This document shows positions 31,111-43,257 of a stretch of DNA of 64,000 nt, piece after piece. The stretch is taken from the NCBI GenBank assembly GCA_016271365.2, contig CM028129.1, positions 1,009,807,501 to 1,009,871,500 on the forward strand, read 5' to 3'. Numbering within the stretch: the stretch's first letter is position 1; every line of letters begins with the position of its first letter. The notes under the pieces are model-generated. The model was not told the DNA's origin. It ran no database searches and saw only the letters and a list, made by a program, of their open reading frames with translations. The stretch comes from Neoceratodus forsteri. Taxonomy: Eukaryota; Chordata; Ceratodontiformes; Ceratodontidae. Made by a program: the position numbers and the translations under genes.

Positions 31111-34100
31111 AATTGTATATACAGGTCAACACAGGTATTTACAAGGCAATACAGATAATACCTTTATAGAGAGGAAGAAAAAGAAGTTCATATGTACATA
31201 GAATTATACAGATATTGTACAGATTACACAGTATTTACATATATAGAAGTGTCTATAGGAAGGTAAAGCGGGTTATCTAAGGTTGCAGGAGGAAATGGGA
31301 AGAAATAAAATAAAATGGAAATATACACCAGGTAGAGGTGAAGGTGGGGGAAGGAGGGAGGTAGGGGAGAAAGGCTAGGAGGGCATGGTGCACAGAGAGG
31401 AGTTGGTAAAAGCGGGATGTAGAGAGGGGATGGAGAAAAGGTATGTGTGAGCCCGGGATTGAATGCTATAAAGCACGGGCATGGTAGGATGTCACAACCC
31501 AGGGTAGTGAGCTCCTATCCGAGGTTGGGAAAGGAAGAATAAGGGGATGGACGGGCCTAGTGTTGATAAGACAGGGGGATAAGAGAGAGAACAATTAGGC
31601 TGGTGAGGAACAAGCTGGGGGGTCAGTACTTAAAATTGGGTCTAGGCGTGGCTATATACCAGTGCAGACATCGGTACTGGGTCTGAGTGGGTGAAGCAGT
31701 TACATACTTCTCTGATTGTACGGAAATAAAGCGTCTTGAAGGCATTTATACTGATTAGAGTGCTTAATTTGAGGGTTTTTTGTAGATCGTTCCATAAGGT
31801 TGGTAACAGAAACATATGGCTTCCCTCAGTGGGATTTTGCTTTGGGTACTTTTAAGTGTAATAGCTGAGTAACTTTTAGCGTATTTCCCAATTATACTCA
31901 GGGAAGACAGCAGGAGATATAGTAAGGCAGCTTATTAGAGATGGCTCTATAGGTCCAGAGTGGCGTTTCTGTGGCGCCTGAACTTTAGTGATGTCCACCC
32001 ACTGCATATAGGGTGCAGTGATGTGTGTCGAAGGGGAGTCCCGTTATAAACCTCAGTGCTTGATGGTAGAGTGTGCCCAGTTTAGCCATGTAAGAGTTGG
32101 GGCATTGGCTGTAGAGGAAATCAGCGTAATCAACCAATGATAGGAAAATGGATTGGACCAGTTGTTTCTTGGCATCTCTGGTGAGAAATTGGTTGATTCT
32201 AAAAAACAGTCCAAGCCTTTGCTGAAGTCGTTTTAGCAAGTCCTCGATATGTTCAATGAAGGAGAGTCTTTGGTCTATCCAAACTCCCAGATACTTGAAT
32301 TTTGTAACAAATTCTAGTTTTTCACCTAGAACTGTGGTAATTTGGGGAACTGTCCCACTGGACACAGGGTTAGCTGTATGGATAAAAGGGGAGAGGACCA
32401 TCGCTTTAGTTTTTTTGGCATTAAGGAGTAGCTTTTTGGAGGTTGGCTTTGCAAAGGTTGAATTCTGACTGTAGGTCATGCAGGCAGCTTCAGGTGTTGG
32501 GCGACTCACGTGAGAACTGTATCATCTGCAAACAGATGGATGTTGGCTTCTTTTATACAGTAGTCGATGTTATTAATGTAGATTGCAAAGGTAAGGCCCT
32601 AATATAGAACCTTGAGGTACTCCTCTTTGCAGAGTTTTTAAGGGGACAGGCCTCCTTTGGCTTTAACTTGTTGAAGGCACCCTGTAAGATAGTCAGTAAA
32701 CCAACGCAGAGAGGAGGGTCCACCTATGGTTTGAAGGAGGAGAGGAGCAGATTATGGTCGACGGTGTCAGAAGCCTTGCTTAGATCAAGGAAAACAGCAC
32801 AAATAAAGTTTTTGCTCTCAAGATTACGCTGCCAGTCGTTAGTAACTTTGGCGAGGGCTGAGATAGTGCTGTGTTTAGCTCTGAATCCGGACTGCATAGG
32901 ATTTAGCAGTTCCCTAGACTCAAGGTGAGTCCTCAGCTGTGCATTTACAATTTTCTCTAGGAGCTTGGACAGGACCGGAAGGAGAGAAATTGGCCTGTAG
33001 TTATTGAGATCACCAGGGTCACCTGATTTGAACAGTGGTATGACATGTGCTGTCTTCCATATAGGTGGTATGGTGCCCTGAGACAGGGATAAGTTAAAAA
33101 GGTGGGTGATTGGTATTGCTAGTGCATGGTAGGCAATTTTGAAGTAAGGGTCGGGGTGTCGAGCCCCAGCACTTTTCTAGTATCCAACTGAAGCAAGAAG
33201 AGATCCTCTACTTCTTTCAGTGGGGCAAGAAAGGCGGCGAAGCTATCGGAGTTTCAGGCAGTTGGCTGGCAGTCTAGGAGCGAAGTATGTTTGCAGGGGA
33301 GTTATCAAATGCCATGCCTGAAGTAGCAAAGTGGTTATTGAATGCGTCAAGTGTATCCATCTTTTCGGTTATAGTCAAGTTGCCAGAGGTAATCTTGGTC
33401 AGGAGTGAATTTCCTGGGGAGTGGCCTAGCAGATCATTGATTGTGTTCCAGAGCTTGATTGGGTTCTTTGTGGCAGAGTCGAGTTTGGATTTGAAGAAGG
33501 TGGCCTTCGATTCTCTGATTGTTTTGGTACATAAATTTCATAGTCTCCTGAACTGGTTCCAATCCTCTGCAGTGTTCAGTCTGTGTGCTTTTTTCCAGAG
33601 CTTATCTCTTTCTAGAAGCAAGGACTTGATCTGAGGGTGAACCATTTACAGGTTTTGGTCTAGTTAGAACTTTAATCAGGGGAGCATACTTATTAAAGGT
33701 CCTTGATAGAATATTGTGGAAGATATTGTAAGCTGACGTGAATCGTTTTGGCCAGGTAGAAATCTTGCCACTGAGGGGAATACTAGCTTACGTTTAGGTA
33801 GGCATGTTCATTGAAGTTCGCCTGGATCTCTTCATAGAGAACTTGCTGATGGGTGCTGGGTTGTTGGTGGATCTTACTCGCAATAAAACAATGGTTGCTG
33901 GCGTCTGAGAAGAAGACATCAGCATGGGAGAAGAGATGAGGTTTGCTCACCATTAGCACATCCAAAGTGTACTTTTACTGGGGTTCTTCACGTTTGGGCA
34001 TGTTGGTTCAGTAATAAGTTGCGTCAGCCCATGTTCATCACAAAAGGATGCAAGGGGGGCAGCTGTGTTAGAGAGCCAGTCAAAGTTGAGGTCTCCTAAA

Positions 34101-35430
34101 ATAATAGTTTCTGGCAGCCCTGTCCCAACTTGTCACTTAGATATGACACAAGCTGTAGACCAGCAGGCGGTGGTCTGTAGCATCCTAATGCAGAGTGCAG
34201 TAGTCTGTGTAATTTCCACTTTGAGATTGGCATTGGATCGCTGGCGACAGATGCAGAGGATAAGCAGAAGGCAGAAAATTTGTCTTTAACGTGATAGCTA
34301 CCCTCCTCCTCTGGCATGCCTATCAGCTCTGAACAAGGCATAGTTGGGTATGTAAACTTCTCTATCAGTGGTGCTGGGTCTAAGCCAAGTTTCAGAAATC
34401 ACAAGTATGTCAGGAGAGGTATGGATTTACCCAGGTTTGTATTGAGGTTATCTTTTTAAGGAGGCTACATCGTTAATATGCAAGAAGCTTATTCCTTTTA
34501 AATTTGCTAGTTCTGCTGGCAAAGCAATAGCTTCTGGGGGCGCAGGGTTGAGTTCTACGTTGCCTGAACATAGCAGGAGGATAAGTAGGATTTTTCTAAG
34601 GCTAATTATAAGTTTGTAATTCCTGCCTTTCTCCGTCTAGTAGATCTGATGTTTTAGGGACTGGAAAGTACACCATAGAAGAGCTGCTCTGTTGTAGCAA
34701 GAGCTAGTACCCCTACCACAATAGGCGGGGAGGATAGAGTCTGCATGGTGGGAGGTGGGCCTTGTGGTGGGGGAGTGTTATAAGTACTACTGGTATGTGG
34801 GTCCAAGAGCAGGGTTCGAGGTATTGGTACTTGGACTCACAGAGGCAATTAAAGGATAAGTTTCCATGTGGTATACAGCACAAGGTGCCGTTGTAGACCA
34901 AACATGATGGTAGTTCAGGTGTCCAATGCTGGGCAGCTGGTATCAGCAGAAGAAGGGGCAGTATAAGGAGCCATATAGGGCCCGACATGATGGTACCTCA
35001 AAAAAAGAGCTACTCAATTAACCTAGGGGCCAGTGGGGTTGCTGGATTAATGCAGCTTATCAGTAGCTTTCCGATCCTTGTCGACCCGAATTTGATAGCA
35101 TTTAAAAATATTTAGTGGTGAAGGCACAGCCAAGGAGAGCCTATGCGTTTTAGTATGGCGAGGCCCTGAGAGTTGGATCCCATAGGCTGGACAGAGAAGA
35201 GGGGGATCACGAGCTAAGTCTCTGTTGGTGGGGCACTGCGCCAGGGGACCTGGACTAATATTTTGGCAGGAGCTACTGTATTTAATAATCAGCAGAGGTG
35301 GGGAGGCGGTCGAAAAAGTTCGGCAGTTGCACTTTGTAGGCCTTGGGTCCGTGGTTCATGCGGTCTCGAGCGTCGGTCAAGGGGCGCCGACTGCCCGGTA
35401 GCCGGGAATCCCGTGGCTTAGGAGCTGGGA
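31020..35430 (-). mobile_element. LINE-3: 2A-type LINE, degenerate
   Basis: A minus-strand Jockey-superfamily LINE. The 3' tail (ATTG repeats) is at 31020-31040. Post-RT ORF at 31985-32509 (FKYLGVWIDQRLSF, SLVDYADFLYSQ). RT with FADD at 32521-32532 and an NNIDYCIKEANIHLF block. Pre-RT and endonuclease blocks at about 33300-34480, a degraded 2A-like motif at 34538-34564, and a hydrophobic N-terminal segment in another frame at 34890-34988. The 5' end near 35430 is approximate. Many frameshifts. The 3' end resembles LINE-4. Confidence 0.78.
34538..34564 (-). other. Degraded 2A-like motif (GNVELNPAP) in LINE-3
   Basis: A hydrophobic stretch ILLILLLCS precedes GNVELNPAP. The position relative to the endonuclease matches the intact GDTELNPGP of LINE-1, but the essential NPGP Gly is Ala. 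Skipping would not be expected. Confidence 0.7.
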
Positions 35431-35439
35431 GCAAATAAA

Positions 35440-35635
35440 GATGTTGATTAATTATGAAAATATTTTTGCAATTTGGAAAAATATCAGAACCACTGGCAAA
35501 AGAACAGTACCATCTGCATATGTATGAGTGTGAGTAGGGTACAAAGATTATTTATAAAAACTTGGGGAATAGCCCAAGGTTGAACCTGAGGAACACCAGT
35601 ATTAGGGAGAGGAAGACAACCATCTGGGAACAAGT
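35440..35635 (-). mobile_element. LINE RT fragment
   Basis: The reverse complement reads NTGVPQVQPWA then INNLCTLLTLIHMQMV, a degraded GVPQGS to FADD region of a LINE RT. It lies between LINE-3 and the CR1. Confidence 0.45.
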
Positions 35636-35639
35636 GACC

Positions 35640-37866
35640 ATCAAACAGTGTGGTTCACGTTAAACTCAGCTACAGAGTCAAGCCATACAAAAGTGAGGTG
35701 ACTGGACTAGGAGGGCTGACTTTGGCAAGATGGGAGAGTGCCTCAAAAAGCGCTAGCAAGTAGGCTAGAAGGAGGTGTGGAGCAACAATGGGGAATCATC
35801 AAAACTGCCATCACAGAGGCAACAAGCCTTTGTGTGAAGCAAATAAACAAATCAAAACGAAGAAAAAGCCACTATGGTTCTCAAAAGGTGGCTGTGAAAG
35901 TCAGGAAGAAAAGATAGCATTCCGGAGATAAGGAAACACAGAAGGAGCAGGACAGAGGCTGTACCAGTTAAGGCAGAAGGAAGCAGGAGGAAGTCAGAAT
36001 AGCAAAGGCCCAAACTGAGGAAAAGATAGCCAACTTCGGTTAAGAAGGGATAAAACCTTTTATAGGTACATCAGCAAGCGTAGAAAGACAAAGGAGGGAT
36101 AGTGAGGCTGAATAGAATGAGCGAGTGGGTGGTCAGAGGGGACAGTGAAAAGCAGGGATACTGAATGAATATTTCTGCTCAGTATTCACAAAAGAGGAGG
36201 AAGTGCCTAATCCAATTAACAGAAGCACTCTTGATAGGGGTCCGATCCCAGTCCTTTCACAGAAGAAAGGGTTCTGCAAGAACTCCTAAAACTGAAGGTG
36301 GACAAAGCAGTGGGGCCTGATGGAATTCACCCCAGAATTCTAAAAGAATTAAGGGGAACTAGTGAAACCACTGGCTACTCTTTTAATAAATCATGGGAGG
36401 ATGGTGTGTGGTGCCGAGGACTGGAGGAAGGCGGATGTGATTCCCCTTCACAAAAGTGGGACCAAGACAGAGGCAGGAAACTACAGACCTGTCAGTCTGA
36501 CCTCTGTGGTAGGGAAAGTGATGGGAGTCACTTCTGAAGGAAAGAATAGTTGAGTACCTAGAGGCCAGTGGGGCACAGGACCCAAGGCAGCATGGGTTCA
36601 CAGCGGGAAGGTCATGTCAGATGAATCTAATAGATTTCTTTGACTGGGTGACCAAAGTAGTAGACCAGGGAGGGGCTGTGGACATGGCCTACCTAGACTT
36701 TAGCAATGCATTTTACACAGTCCCACACAAAGATTAGTCAGATTAACCAGCCTGGAGTGGGTCCCAGGGTGGCAGCCTAGAGTAAAACATTGGCTGCACA
36801 ACAGGACACAGAAGGTAATTGTAAATGGGTCACTCTGAAGAAGGGGGTTACTATTGGGTACACTTGAGGTTCAGTGGGTCCAGTCCTTTTAATAATCTTC
36901 ATAAGTGACATTGCAGAGGGACTGGAAGGAAAAGTATGCCTCTTTGCAGATGACACAAAGATCTGCAACAGGGTTGATACACAAGGAGGCGTGGACAGGA
37001 TGAGAAGGGACTTGACAAGGTTGGAGGAATGGTCAGAAGTATGGCAGCTAGGATTCAATGCAAAGAAGTGCAAAATAATGCAGTTGGGAAACAAGAATCG
37101 AGGGGAAGAATACACAATGGAGGGGGGGAGGTAGTAACAATAACAAAAAAGGAAAGGGACCTGGGGGTAATCATATCAGATGACCTTAAGGTTAGCAAGC
37201 AATGTGAGAAGGCAGTAGGGAGGGCTGGAGGGATACTGGGATGCATAGGGAGAAGCATCAGTAGCAGAAAACAGGAAGTTGTTATCCCTCTGTACAGACA
37301 GTTGGTGAGACCCCACCTGGAGTACTGTGTCCAGTTCTGGAGACCCCACCTCTGCAAGGACATAGACAGGATAGAGGCAGTCCAGAGGAGGGCAACTAAA
37401 ATGGTGCAGGGTCTGCAAGAGAAGCCGTATGAGGAGAGACTAAGGAGCTTAATATGTATACCCTTGAGGAAAGAAGGGAGAGGGACATGATAGAAACTTT
37501 TAAGTACCTCAGTAGAATCAACAAAGTCCAAGAGGGTAGCATCTTTCAGAAAAAGAGAGCGTGCAAGAACAAGGGGACACAATTTAAAGATTTAGAGGCG
37601 GGTGGTTCAGGGGGCAGTAATGTGGAAGTATTATTTCACAGAGAGGGTAGTGGATGCGTGGAACAGCCTTCCTGAGGAGGTTGTGGGGTCTAAAACTGTG
37701 GGAGAATTCAAGAATGCATGGGACAGACATAAGGCAGTTCTTGTGGGGGGTAGGAAGAAATAGGCTGTTGGTTAACTAGGATCTGCGGCCTATCCTGTAG
37801 GTAGGGAAATGGGCAGACTAGATGGGCCAAGCGGTCCTTATCTGCCATCAAAGTCTATGTTTCTAT
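35640..37866 (+). mobile_element. CR1-clade LINE, 5'-truncated
   Basis: Plus-strand blocks in order: the endonuclease end (35640-35700), a pre-RT block with KPLWFSKG (about 35860), VDKAVGPDGIHPRILKEL (36298), DWRKADVIPLHKSGTK (36419), NYRPVSLTSVVGKVM (36479), a DMAYLDFSNAFYTVPHK block (36680), GPVLLIIFISDIAEGLEGK and LFADDTKIC with FADD at 36943-36954, WQLGFNAKKCKIMQLG (37043), LVRPHLEYCVQFW (37303). The 3' end has TAGATGGGCCAAGCGGTCCT and short TCTATGTTTCTAT repeats. Frameshifts near 36360, 36535 and 37130. Confidence 0.92.
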
Positions 37867-39427
37867 ATAACAAGCTTGTTTCCAGAGTAGGTGATGAGCT
37901 ACAGTGTTTCAGCAAGTTGAATGAAAGTTGCTGTGGAGCAAAGGCCCTTTTCCATCCACAACAGGATGGAGTTGGTGAGCCTTAAAAGGAAGATTACTGT
38001 AGAATGATTCACGCAGAAGACAGGTTCAAAAGCTACAAGGTCTGCTCCACTGTCCTTACAACAAAGCACGCCCTTCCACCAGCTTCAGACCCCTGGACCC
38101 ACATTTAGTCCCACACTGCCACATCCCAGGTGACAGTGCAGCATTTGTTGAGGGGCAGATCCTTCTCGTTTTTAATTTACTATTTCTGATCTACATCCCT
38201 GAACTTCTGCCTTTCATCCTACACTGAGGGCGGGTTCCATTGGGTGTACTGGCTACCAGCCCAGCCTCCTCCAGATTACCGTCTTGTCAGTCAGCTCACC
38301 ACAGGGACCCCTAACTGCTTTCCAGCCAGAGAACTCAAAGTTTTGGGAGGGATTTAGCAGACCAGACCTCACTGATGTGGTTACCATAAGGGATGTCATT
38401 CATGTCAGTCAGAAAACATTCTTCTCCACTTCTTGGAATTGACTAGCAATCTGCCTCAATTGGCATACCAGTTTTTGCCACAGAATACCAAAAATGTCCT
38501 TCCAGCATTCCACTAGGATTACTGTATTTTTTAATGGGCTGAAAGTATAGTAGCAGGAACTAACCAAAAGTGCTGTTCTGAATGCCAGAAAAAGGACACT
38601 GGGTGCTCAGAATGCTCTGAGAACTGGCAGCAATCATTTAAAGGTGGTAGGAAGCCAGTGAATGAAGCAGAACCTGTATTGTGTGATCTTATTTACATGG
38701 AAGTTAAGCAACACAAGACCTGCAGTCTTTGTAGCTTTGTCAGTCAGAGGAGGCAGTGATGGAGTGAGGAGGAGAAAAGGCTAGCTGGAAACTAGCAAGA
38801 AGTTGTGCCCTGCATCTCTCTTTAGTTTGCGAGCCCAACCAAATTGTTCCTTCCTGAAAGGAGGAAGGGGGTAGAGGGAATGAGATTTTAATGCATACTG
38901 TGTGTTTTAGGGAAGGGTGATTCTTAGAAAAATTGTTACTGTAAGAAGACATGTTGTGGACTACTAAATTAATTTAGTTTTGATTTCTGAAAAATGCTGT
39001 GTTCTACTCTTGCAGCTTGACAATTATATCACTGGAAATCAGACCGAATAACAGATCTCTGGGTAGAATACCAGAATTAGGATTCTGGTACTCCATCAAG
39101 AATATCACTCTCTTTCTTAATTTTTACCTCTCTTCTCGTATGTGTAACAGCCTGCCCATCACCCTAGAGCACATCCCATGCAGTACCATCCTGGAGGTAG
39201 AAGGAAGCAGGTGTTTCCCTGTCACTGATGGCACCACTGCTGTCTCCAGTCTCCACCACAGGAGGTGCTGGAGCAGCATGGCCACAGCAACACTCCTTTG
39301 AAGTCTGAGAACTCTGGGTCTAAAGTGCACCACAGACTACTCCATCCTGGGGTAGAGACTGAAGTTTGCAACATGAACGGGTTTCTAACATGGTAGCAGG
39401 TTGGGCTTTCTGCCTTCTCTTTTCCAG
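37867..39427. other. No recognisable feature
   Basis: 1.56 kb with no convincing ORF or repeat family. I looked for upstream OGG1 exons (helix-hairpin-helix GVGTKVAD, VDVHxW, YSWHP) and found none. Confidence 0.5.
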
Positions 39428-39825
39428 TCAATGTCAGGGGCTCAGTAGGTAGCTCGCTTGCCTCTGGGAAAGATCGAAAGGTCATTGGTCCTATACCCAC
39501 ACCAGGTACTTTGGGTAATACACATAACCGACACTGTAAGCAGTACTGGTGGGGGGGGGAGCTGATGCATTGTTCATTTACCATCCTTTGGATGAGACAT
39601 TAAACCAAGGTTCCTTCTGACCATCTCGGGTACCTGTCCTGGTGGAAGTTAAAGATCCTGTGGCACTTATTGAAAATGTATGAGGGAGTTTCCCTGGTGT
39701 TAATACCATCATTCTCTGTTTATAAAACAGGTACATGTAACCCACCCCTCAGGACACACACGGAAATGAGCTGTCACAGCTCAGTGCCCATTTCCTGGTC
39801 AAAAATTACAAATAAATACAATGTT
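39428..39825 (+). mobile_element. tRNA-derived SINE, older copy
   Basis: Same family as 12532-12960. The head has GGGCTCAGTAGGTAGCTCGC (A-box), the body has TTGGATGAGACATTAAACC and AAAGATCCTGTGGCACTTAT, and the tail is CCTGGTCAAAAATTACAAAT then AAATA. More diverged, with a weak B-box (39481-39500). Confidence 0.82.
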
Positions 39826-40173
39826 CCCAAGCTGAAATACTACTCTTTGTGCAAGGGTTCTGCTTTCAGACATTGTCTTGATGACATGTAAGGGTTGTGC
39901 TGACATGGTCTGATTGGTCATAGGAAAATCACTTCATAAGCAAACAAACAGGGCTACATATAGTAATTGGACTTAGTACCTCAGAGAGTCAGTGCTGTGG
40001 AGTCTGGCCAGCACTGGCTTCCTCTACCTAATATGTTGTTGGCTGTGAAAGTGGCCACTAGATGGCAGCATTGCAGTGTAATTCCATGGCATCTCTTGCT
40101 GCAGAAAGTAATGTGATTATGAAGTATTCTATTCCCACTCTAACATTTGTTTACTATGCTTTCTATTCCTCAG
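39826..40173 (+). other. End of OGG1 intron with 3' splice site
   Basis: No gene or repeat seen. The last 25 bases form a pyrimidine-rich tract ending TCTATTCCTCAG at 40173, a good 3' splice acceptor. Confidence 0.6.
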
Positions 40174-40223
40174 GTGATTTTTTCCGAAACCTTTGGGGTC
40201 CATATGCTGGGTGGGCTCACTCT
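40174..40223 (+). CDS. OGG1: OGG1 penultimate coding exon (50 nt)
   Basis: OGG1 is the bifunctional glycosylase/AP lyase that removes 8-oxoguanine opposite cytosine in nucleus and mitochondria. Bounded by TCCTCAG and GTAAGT, the exon needs one base from the previous exon and then reads GDFFRNLWGPYAGWAHS. The human protein has GNFFRSLWGPYAGWAQA at residues 300-316 (13 of 17 identical). It ends in phase 0, which is where the human isoforms diverge after residue 316. The residue aligned with human Gln315, which contacts the damaged base, is His here. Upstream exons are not in the window. Confidence 0.92.
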
Positions 40224-43122
40224 GTAAGTATCTTTTTAATGTTGTTAAAGTCTAACACATATATTTATTTAAAATATTTAACCAGATATGATGCTGTGCT
40301 GCCTAAGGGTAAGTGTTTCAGCCTACCATACTGGGTTCGAGTTTAGAGCCTGGATCATTACACATCAAGTGCTGAACACTAGTCTGTTACTCCTGCCTTG
40401 TAGGAGGGTTGGTGCCTTCTGCTGTTACACTAGTGCTCCCTTGTAGGCTAGGTGGTGGGAGTCCTGTGATAGAGACATGGTCCCAGACAGGGCAGTGAAA
40501 TCCTGCCACTGGTGGTGCCGTACATTGACACAGGATGCGGTGCGGTGATGTCATAGTCTAATCCTGTGTTGGTGAGTTTCCAAGTGTGGTGTGTGGGCCT
40601 GCTCTGGAGCCACTTCTTACCAGCCAGAGTCGTCAGAGGTCTTGGGATCTTCCGCAGTAGGGTGAGAGTGGGACATAAGGTATGAAAATACATATAATTA
40701 ATAGTGGTGCACAGGAGGGTGCTGTTGCTTTTGCTCATCTAGCCCAATTGCTGTGCACCAACCTCTGTGTCCCCAACCCTCCAGTCCTCCATCCTTCTGT
40801 TCTGGAAAGTTGGAGCTGATTCTACTCCAGGACTGCCAGCTCTACCTCCAAAATGTGGAGCTACTGGAGGTAAGTCCAGGAAAATATACAAGGAAACACT
40901 CAGCGGTATCTTGGGGCCAGTGGTGAGTGCTCCAGTAAGGGTTGGATATAGGGCTTGAAGTTGCACTAGGAGACCGTCTGTCCTATAAGGTAAGAAGGGC
41001 AAACTAGAAATTAAAATATATTTGACTAAGAAATGTTCTTTAGGATAAAAACATTGTATTTTCACGCTGGTGAGCGACCTCTGTCAGGTGGCATTACTCA
41101 CAGTCATTTCAGTGTAAAGAATTTTCATAGCCTTAACACTGATCAGAACATCAAGGTGGCAAAGAGGAAGAGACCTTAGTAAGAAATTACTTAGTGCCTT
41201 GGAAATGTGACAGCCCTGGAGAATGAAGCTTTGTGTTTACCCACAGGAAAAGGTACAGTGTGTACTGATACTATGCAGGCCTTCCACATTGTAATGCCAG
41301 GTTTAGTGCTAATGAGGGACTGACCGCACTGGGGCTGATTTTCTATGTTTATCTACAAGGACGGTTACAGTGTGGAGCAGGTACAGTACAGGTGTACTGT
41401 GTAGATAATTTTGGTGATGGTGAAAGGCAAGAGACTGAGAGCACCAGGGACTGATGTTTTTTGTTTACCTATAAGGACCGTTACAGTGGGAGGCAGGTAC
41501 AGTACAGGCATACTGTGTAGATAATTTTAATTATGTTGAGTGGGACAGGTGCAGTATAGACATACAGTGAAGATAATTGTGATGATGAAGGATTATTTAA
41601 AGACAGCACTGGGAACTGATGTTAGCTGTATATCTACAGGAACAGATACTGTTTGGGGCTGCTACAATACAGTACAGAAATATTTAGGGATAATGGAAGA
41701 CAAGGAACTGGAACACTGGAGACTGCAGCCCTTGCCTGTCAACCTTTTTAGCATTAAAATGTTCAGTACTGATCTTTAAAATGCAGAGCAAATGGGCAGA
41801 TTGTGTGTTAATTTGAAGAATTATGAGAATAAAAATAGTGTGCACCACGTAGTGGAAAAGAATGCTTGTATAAAGTTGGTTTAATGTTTATAGTGGTTTG
41901 TATGTCCAGAAGTAACTCTACATTTTGTGAAACATCAACTTATCTTTTGGAATGGAAATTTTGGGATAAAATGTAACACACCTGAGAGATATGCTGAAGC
42001 CCCTCTATTTATCCACAGGGCCAGAACAGTTTGGACAGGTACAGTGCAGCTTTTCCCATACTGTAATATATTTAGTGCTGGTGAAAGCTGAAGGACTGGT
42101 AGCATGGGAGACTGAGGTCCTTTTGTTCATACACAGGACAGGGACAGTGCAGGCAGGCAAAATGCAGGTTTTCCTACACTGTGATGGATTTAACACTGAT
42201 GAAATCTGGGGGACTGACAGCACTGCAGACTGAAGCTCTGAGTTTATCCAAAGGGACAGGTACAGTACATTATAGATACAGTGTAGGCTTCTCCATAATG
42301 TGATGTAATTAGTGCTAGTGAGTGGTGAGGGGACTGATCACTATGAAGGCTGAAGCCTTTAGCTGGTGGAGCAGGCACTGTGAGGGACATCTACAATGCA
42401 GGCTTCCCCGCCCTGTGACGTATGTAGTTTTGGTAAAAGGAGAGGACTGATTACAGTGGAGGCTAAAGTCCTCCATTTATGCACTGTGATAGCCATAGTG
42501 TGGGACATGTACAGTGCAGGTCTTTTGCACATTGTTCTGCCATTGCACTTCAGTACTGAGACAGAGAGACCCCTTGTCAGTGTGAGAGATGGTTCAGTCT
42601 CCAGAGTCATTTAGTGAGCTGCCTCTGAAAAGCACAGAGTGCCCTTATTCATAATGTTTACTTACAGTATTTAAATCTCTTTTTAGGAACATTTTATTAA
42701 ATCTTGTCAGCCTTAATTGCTACTCGCTGATTTTTTAAAAATTTTTGTTACTTTTTACAAAGTCACCCTTGCAAGCTCAGTAGTCCATTGGGCCTTATTT
42801 CAAGCAAATTAAATAGTGTGGGGCATGTACACTGCAGGCTTTCCCCACATTGTCCCATTGCACCTCAGTACTGGGACCCCGTACCAGGGTGAGAGGCAGT
42901 TTTACCTCCAGGTTCCTTCAGTGTGTTGTCTCTGGGAAGCGTAGACTAACAATATTGTGCTGATCTGAGCCTCACTGTATGATGTTTTGTGAACTGAGAC
43001 CCGCCACTCTCCATTCTGTAAGCCAGTCATGATGGATGGTATGCATGTTACTGGTCAAACTGTTACCCACCGCCAGTTACATATCCTTTCCTTCTCTGAC
43101 CCCAACCCTGTTTTTGCTGCAG
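40224..43122 (+). other. OGG1: Last OGG1 intron (about 2.9 kb)
   Basis: GTAAGTAT donor at 40224 and TTTTTGCTGCAG acceptor ending at 43122, preceded by a pyrimidine tract (CCTTTCCTTCTCTGACCCC). It contains the degenerate 118-bp tandem repeat. 40224-41150 and 42600-43100 hold nothing else I recognise apart from a stray repeat unit near 42815-42880. Confidence 0.85.
41150..42600 (+). repeat. Degenerate tandem repeat, unit about 118 bp
   Basis: A motif like GACAGGTACAGTGCAGGCTT followed by CCCACACTGTGATG and then GTGCTGGTGA...GGACTGA recurs about every 115-119 bp: landmark positions 41275, 41389, 41504, 42046, 42164, 42283, 42398, 42516, with an outlier at 42834. Units are diverged, so the array is old. 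Many contain TTTATCCACAGG or TTTACCCACAGG, which resembles a 3' splice acceptor. Not coding. Confidence 0.82.
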
Positions 43123-43257
43123 GTGCTGTTCTGTTCAGATTTAAAAAGTTCCAAAATCTCAAGACTGATCAGATCACCAAGGAGACAAAGAAAGAGGTGG
43201 CAGTGGGGGCAAATACTGTGTCTGAGGAATGCACTGAACCAGTGCTACAGCAAGTGA
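43123..43257 (+). CDS. OGG1: OGG1 terminal coding exon (C-terminal 44 residues)
   Basis: Begins in phase 0 with VLFCSDLKSSK, matching VLFSADLRQSR at human residue 317. The Phe aligned with Phe319, which stacks on 8-oxoguanine, is kept. The tail then diverges and has a basic cluster RSPRRQRKRW, probably equivalent to the human C-terminal nuclear localisation signal (PAKRRKGSK). TGA at 43255-43257. The 44-residue tail is longer than the human 29. The two exons in register, with correct splice sites, make the assignment strong. Confidence 0.9.
   Translation: MLFCSDLKSSKISRLIRSPRRQRKRWQWGQILCLRNALNQCYSK

Noticed and set aside
37867..39427. Search for upstream OGG1 exons and for CAMK1 exons around OGG1
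   Set aside because: None of the expected OGG1 motifs (GVGTKVAD, VDVHxW, YSWHP) or CAMK1 exons could be found by reading.
40320..40345. B-box-like GGGTTCGAGTTT suggesting a tRNA or SINE
   Set aside because: No matching A-box or cloverleaf at the right spacing; isolated motif.
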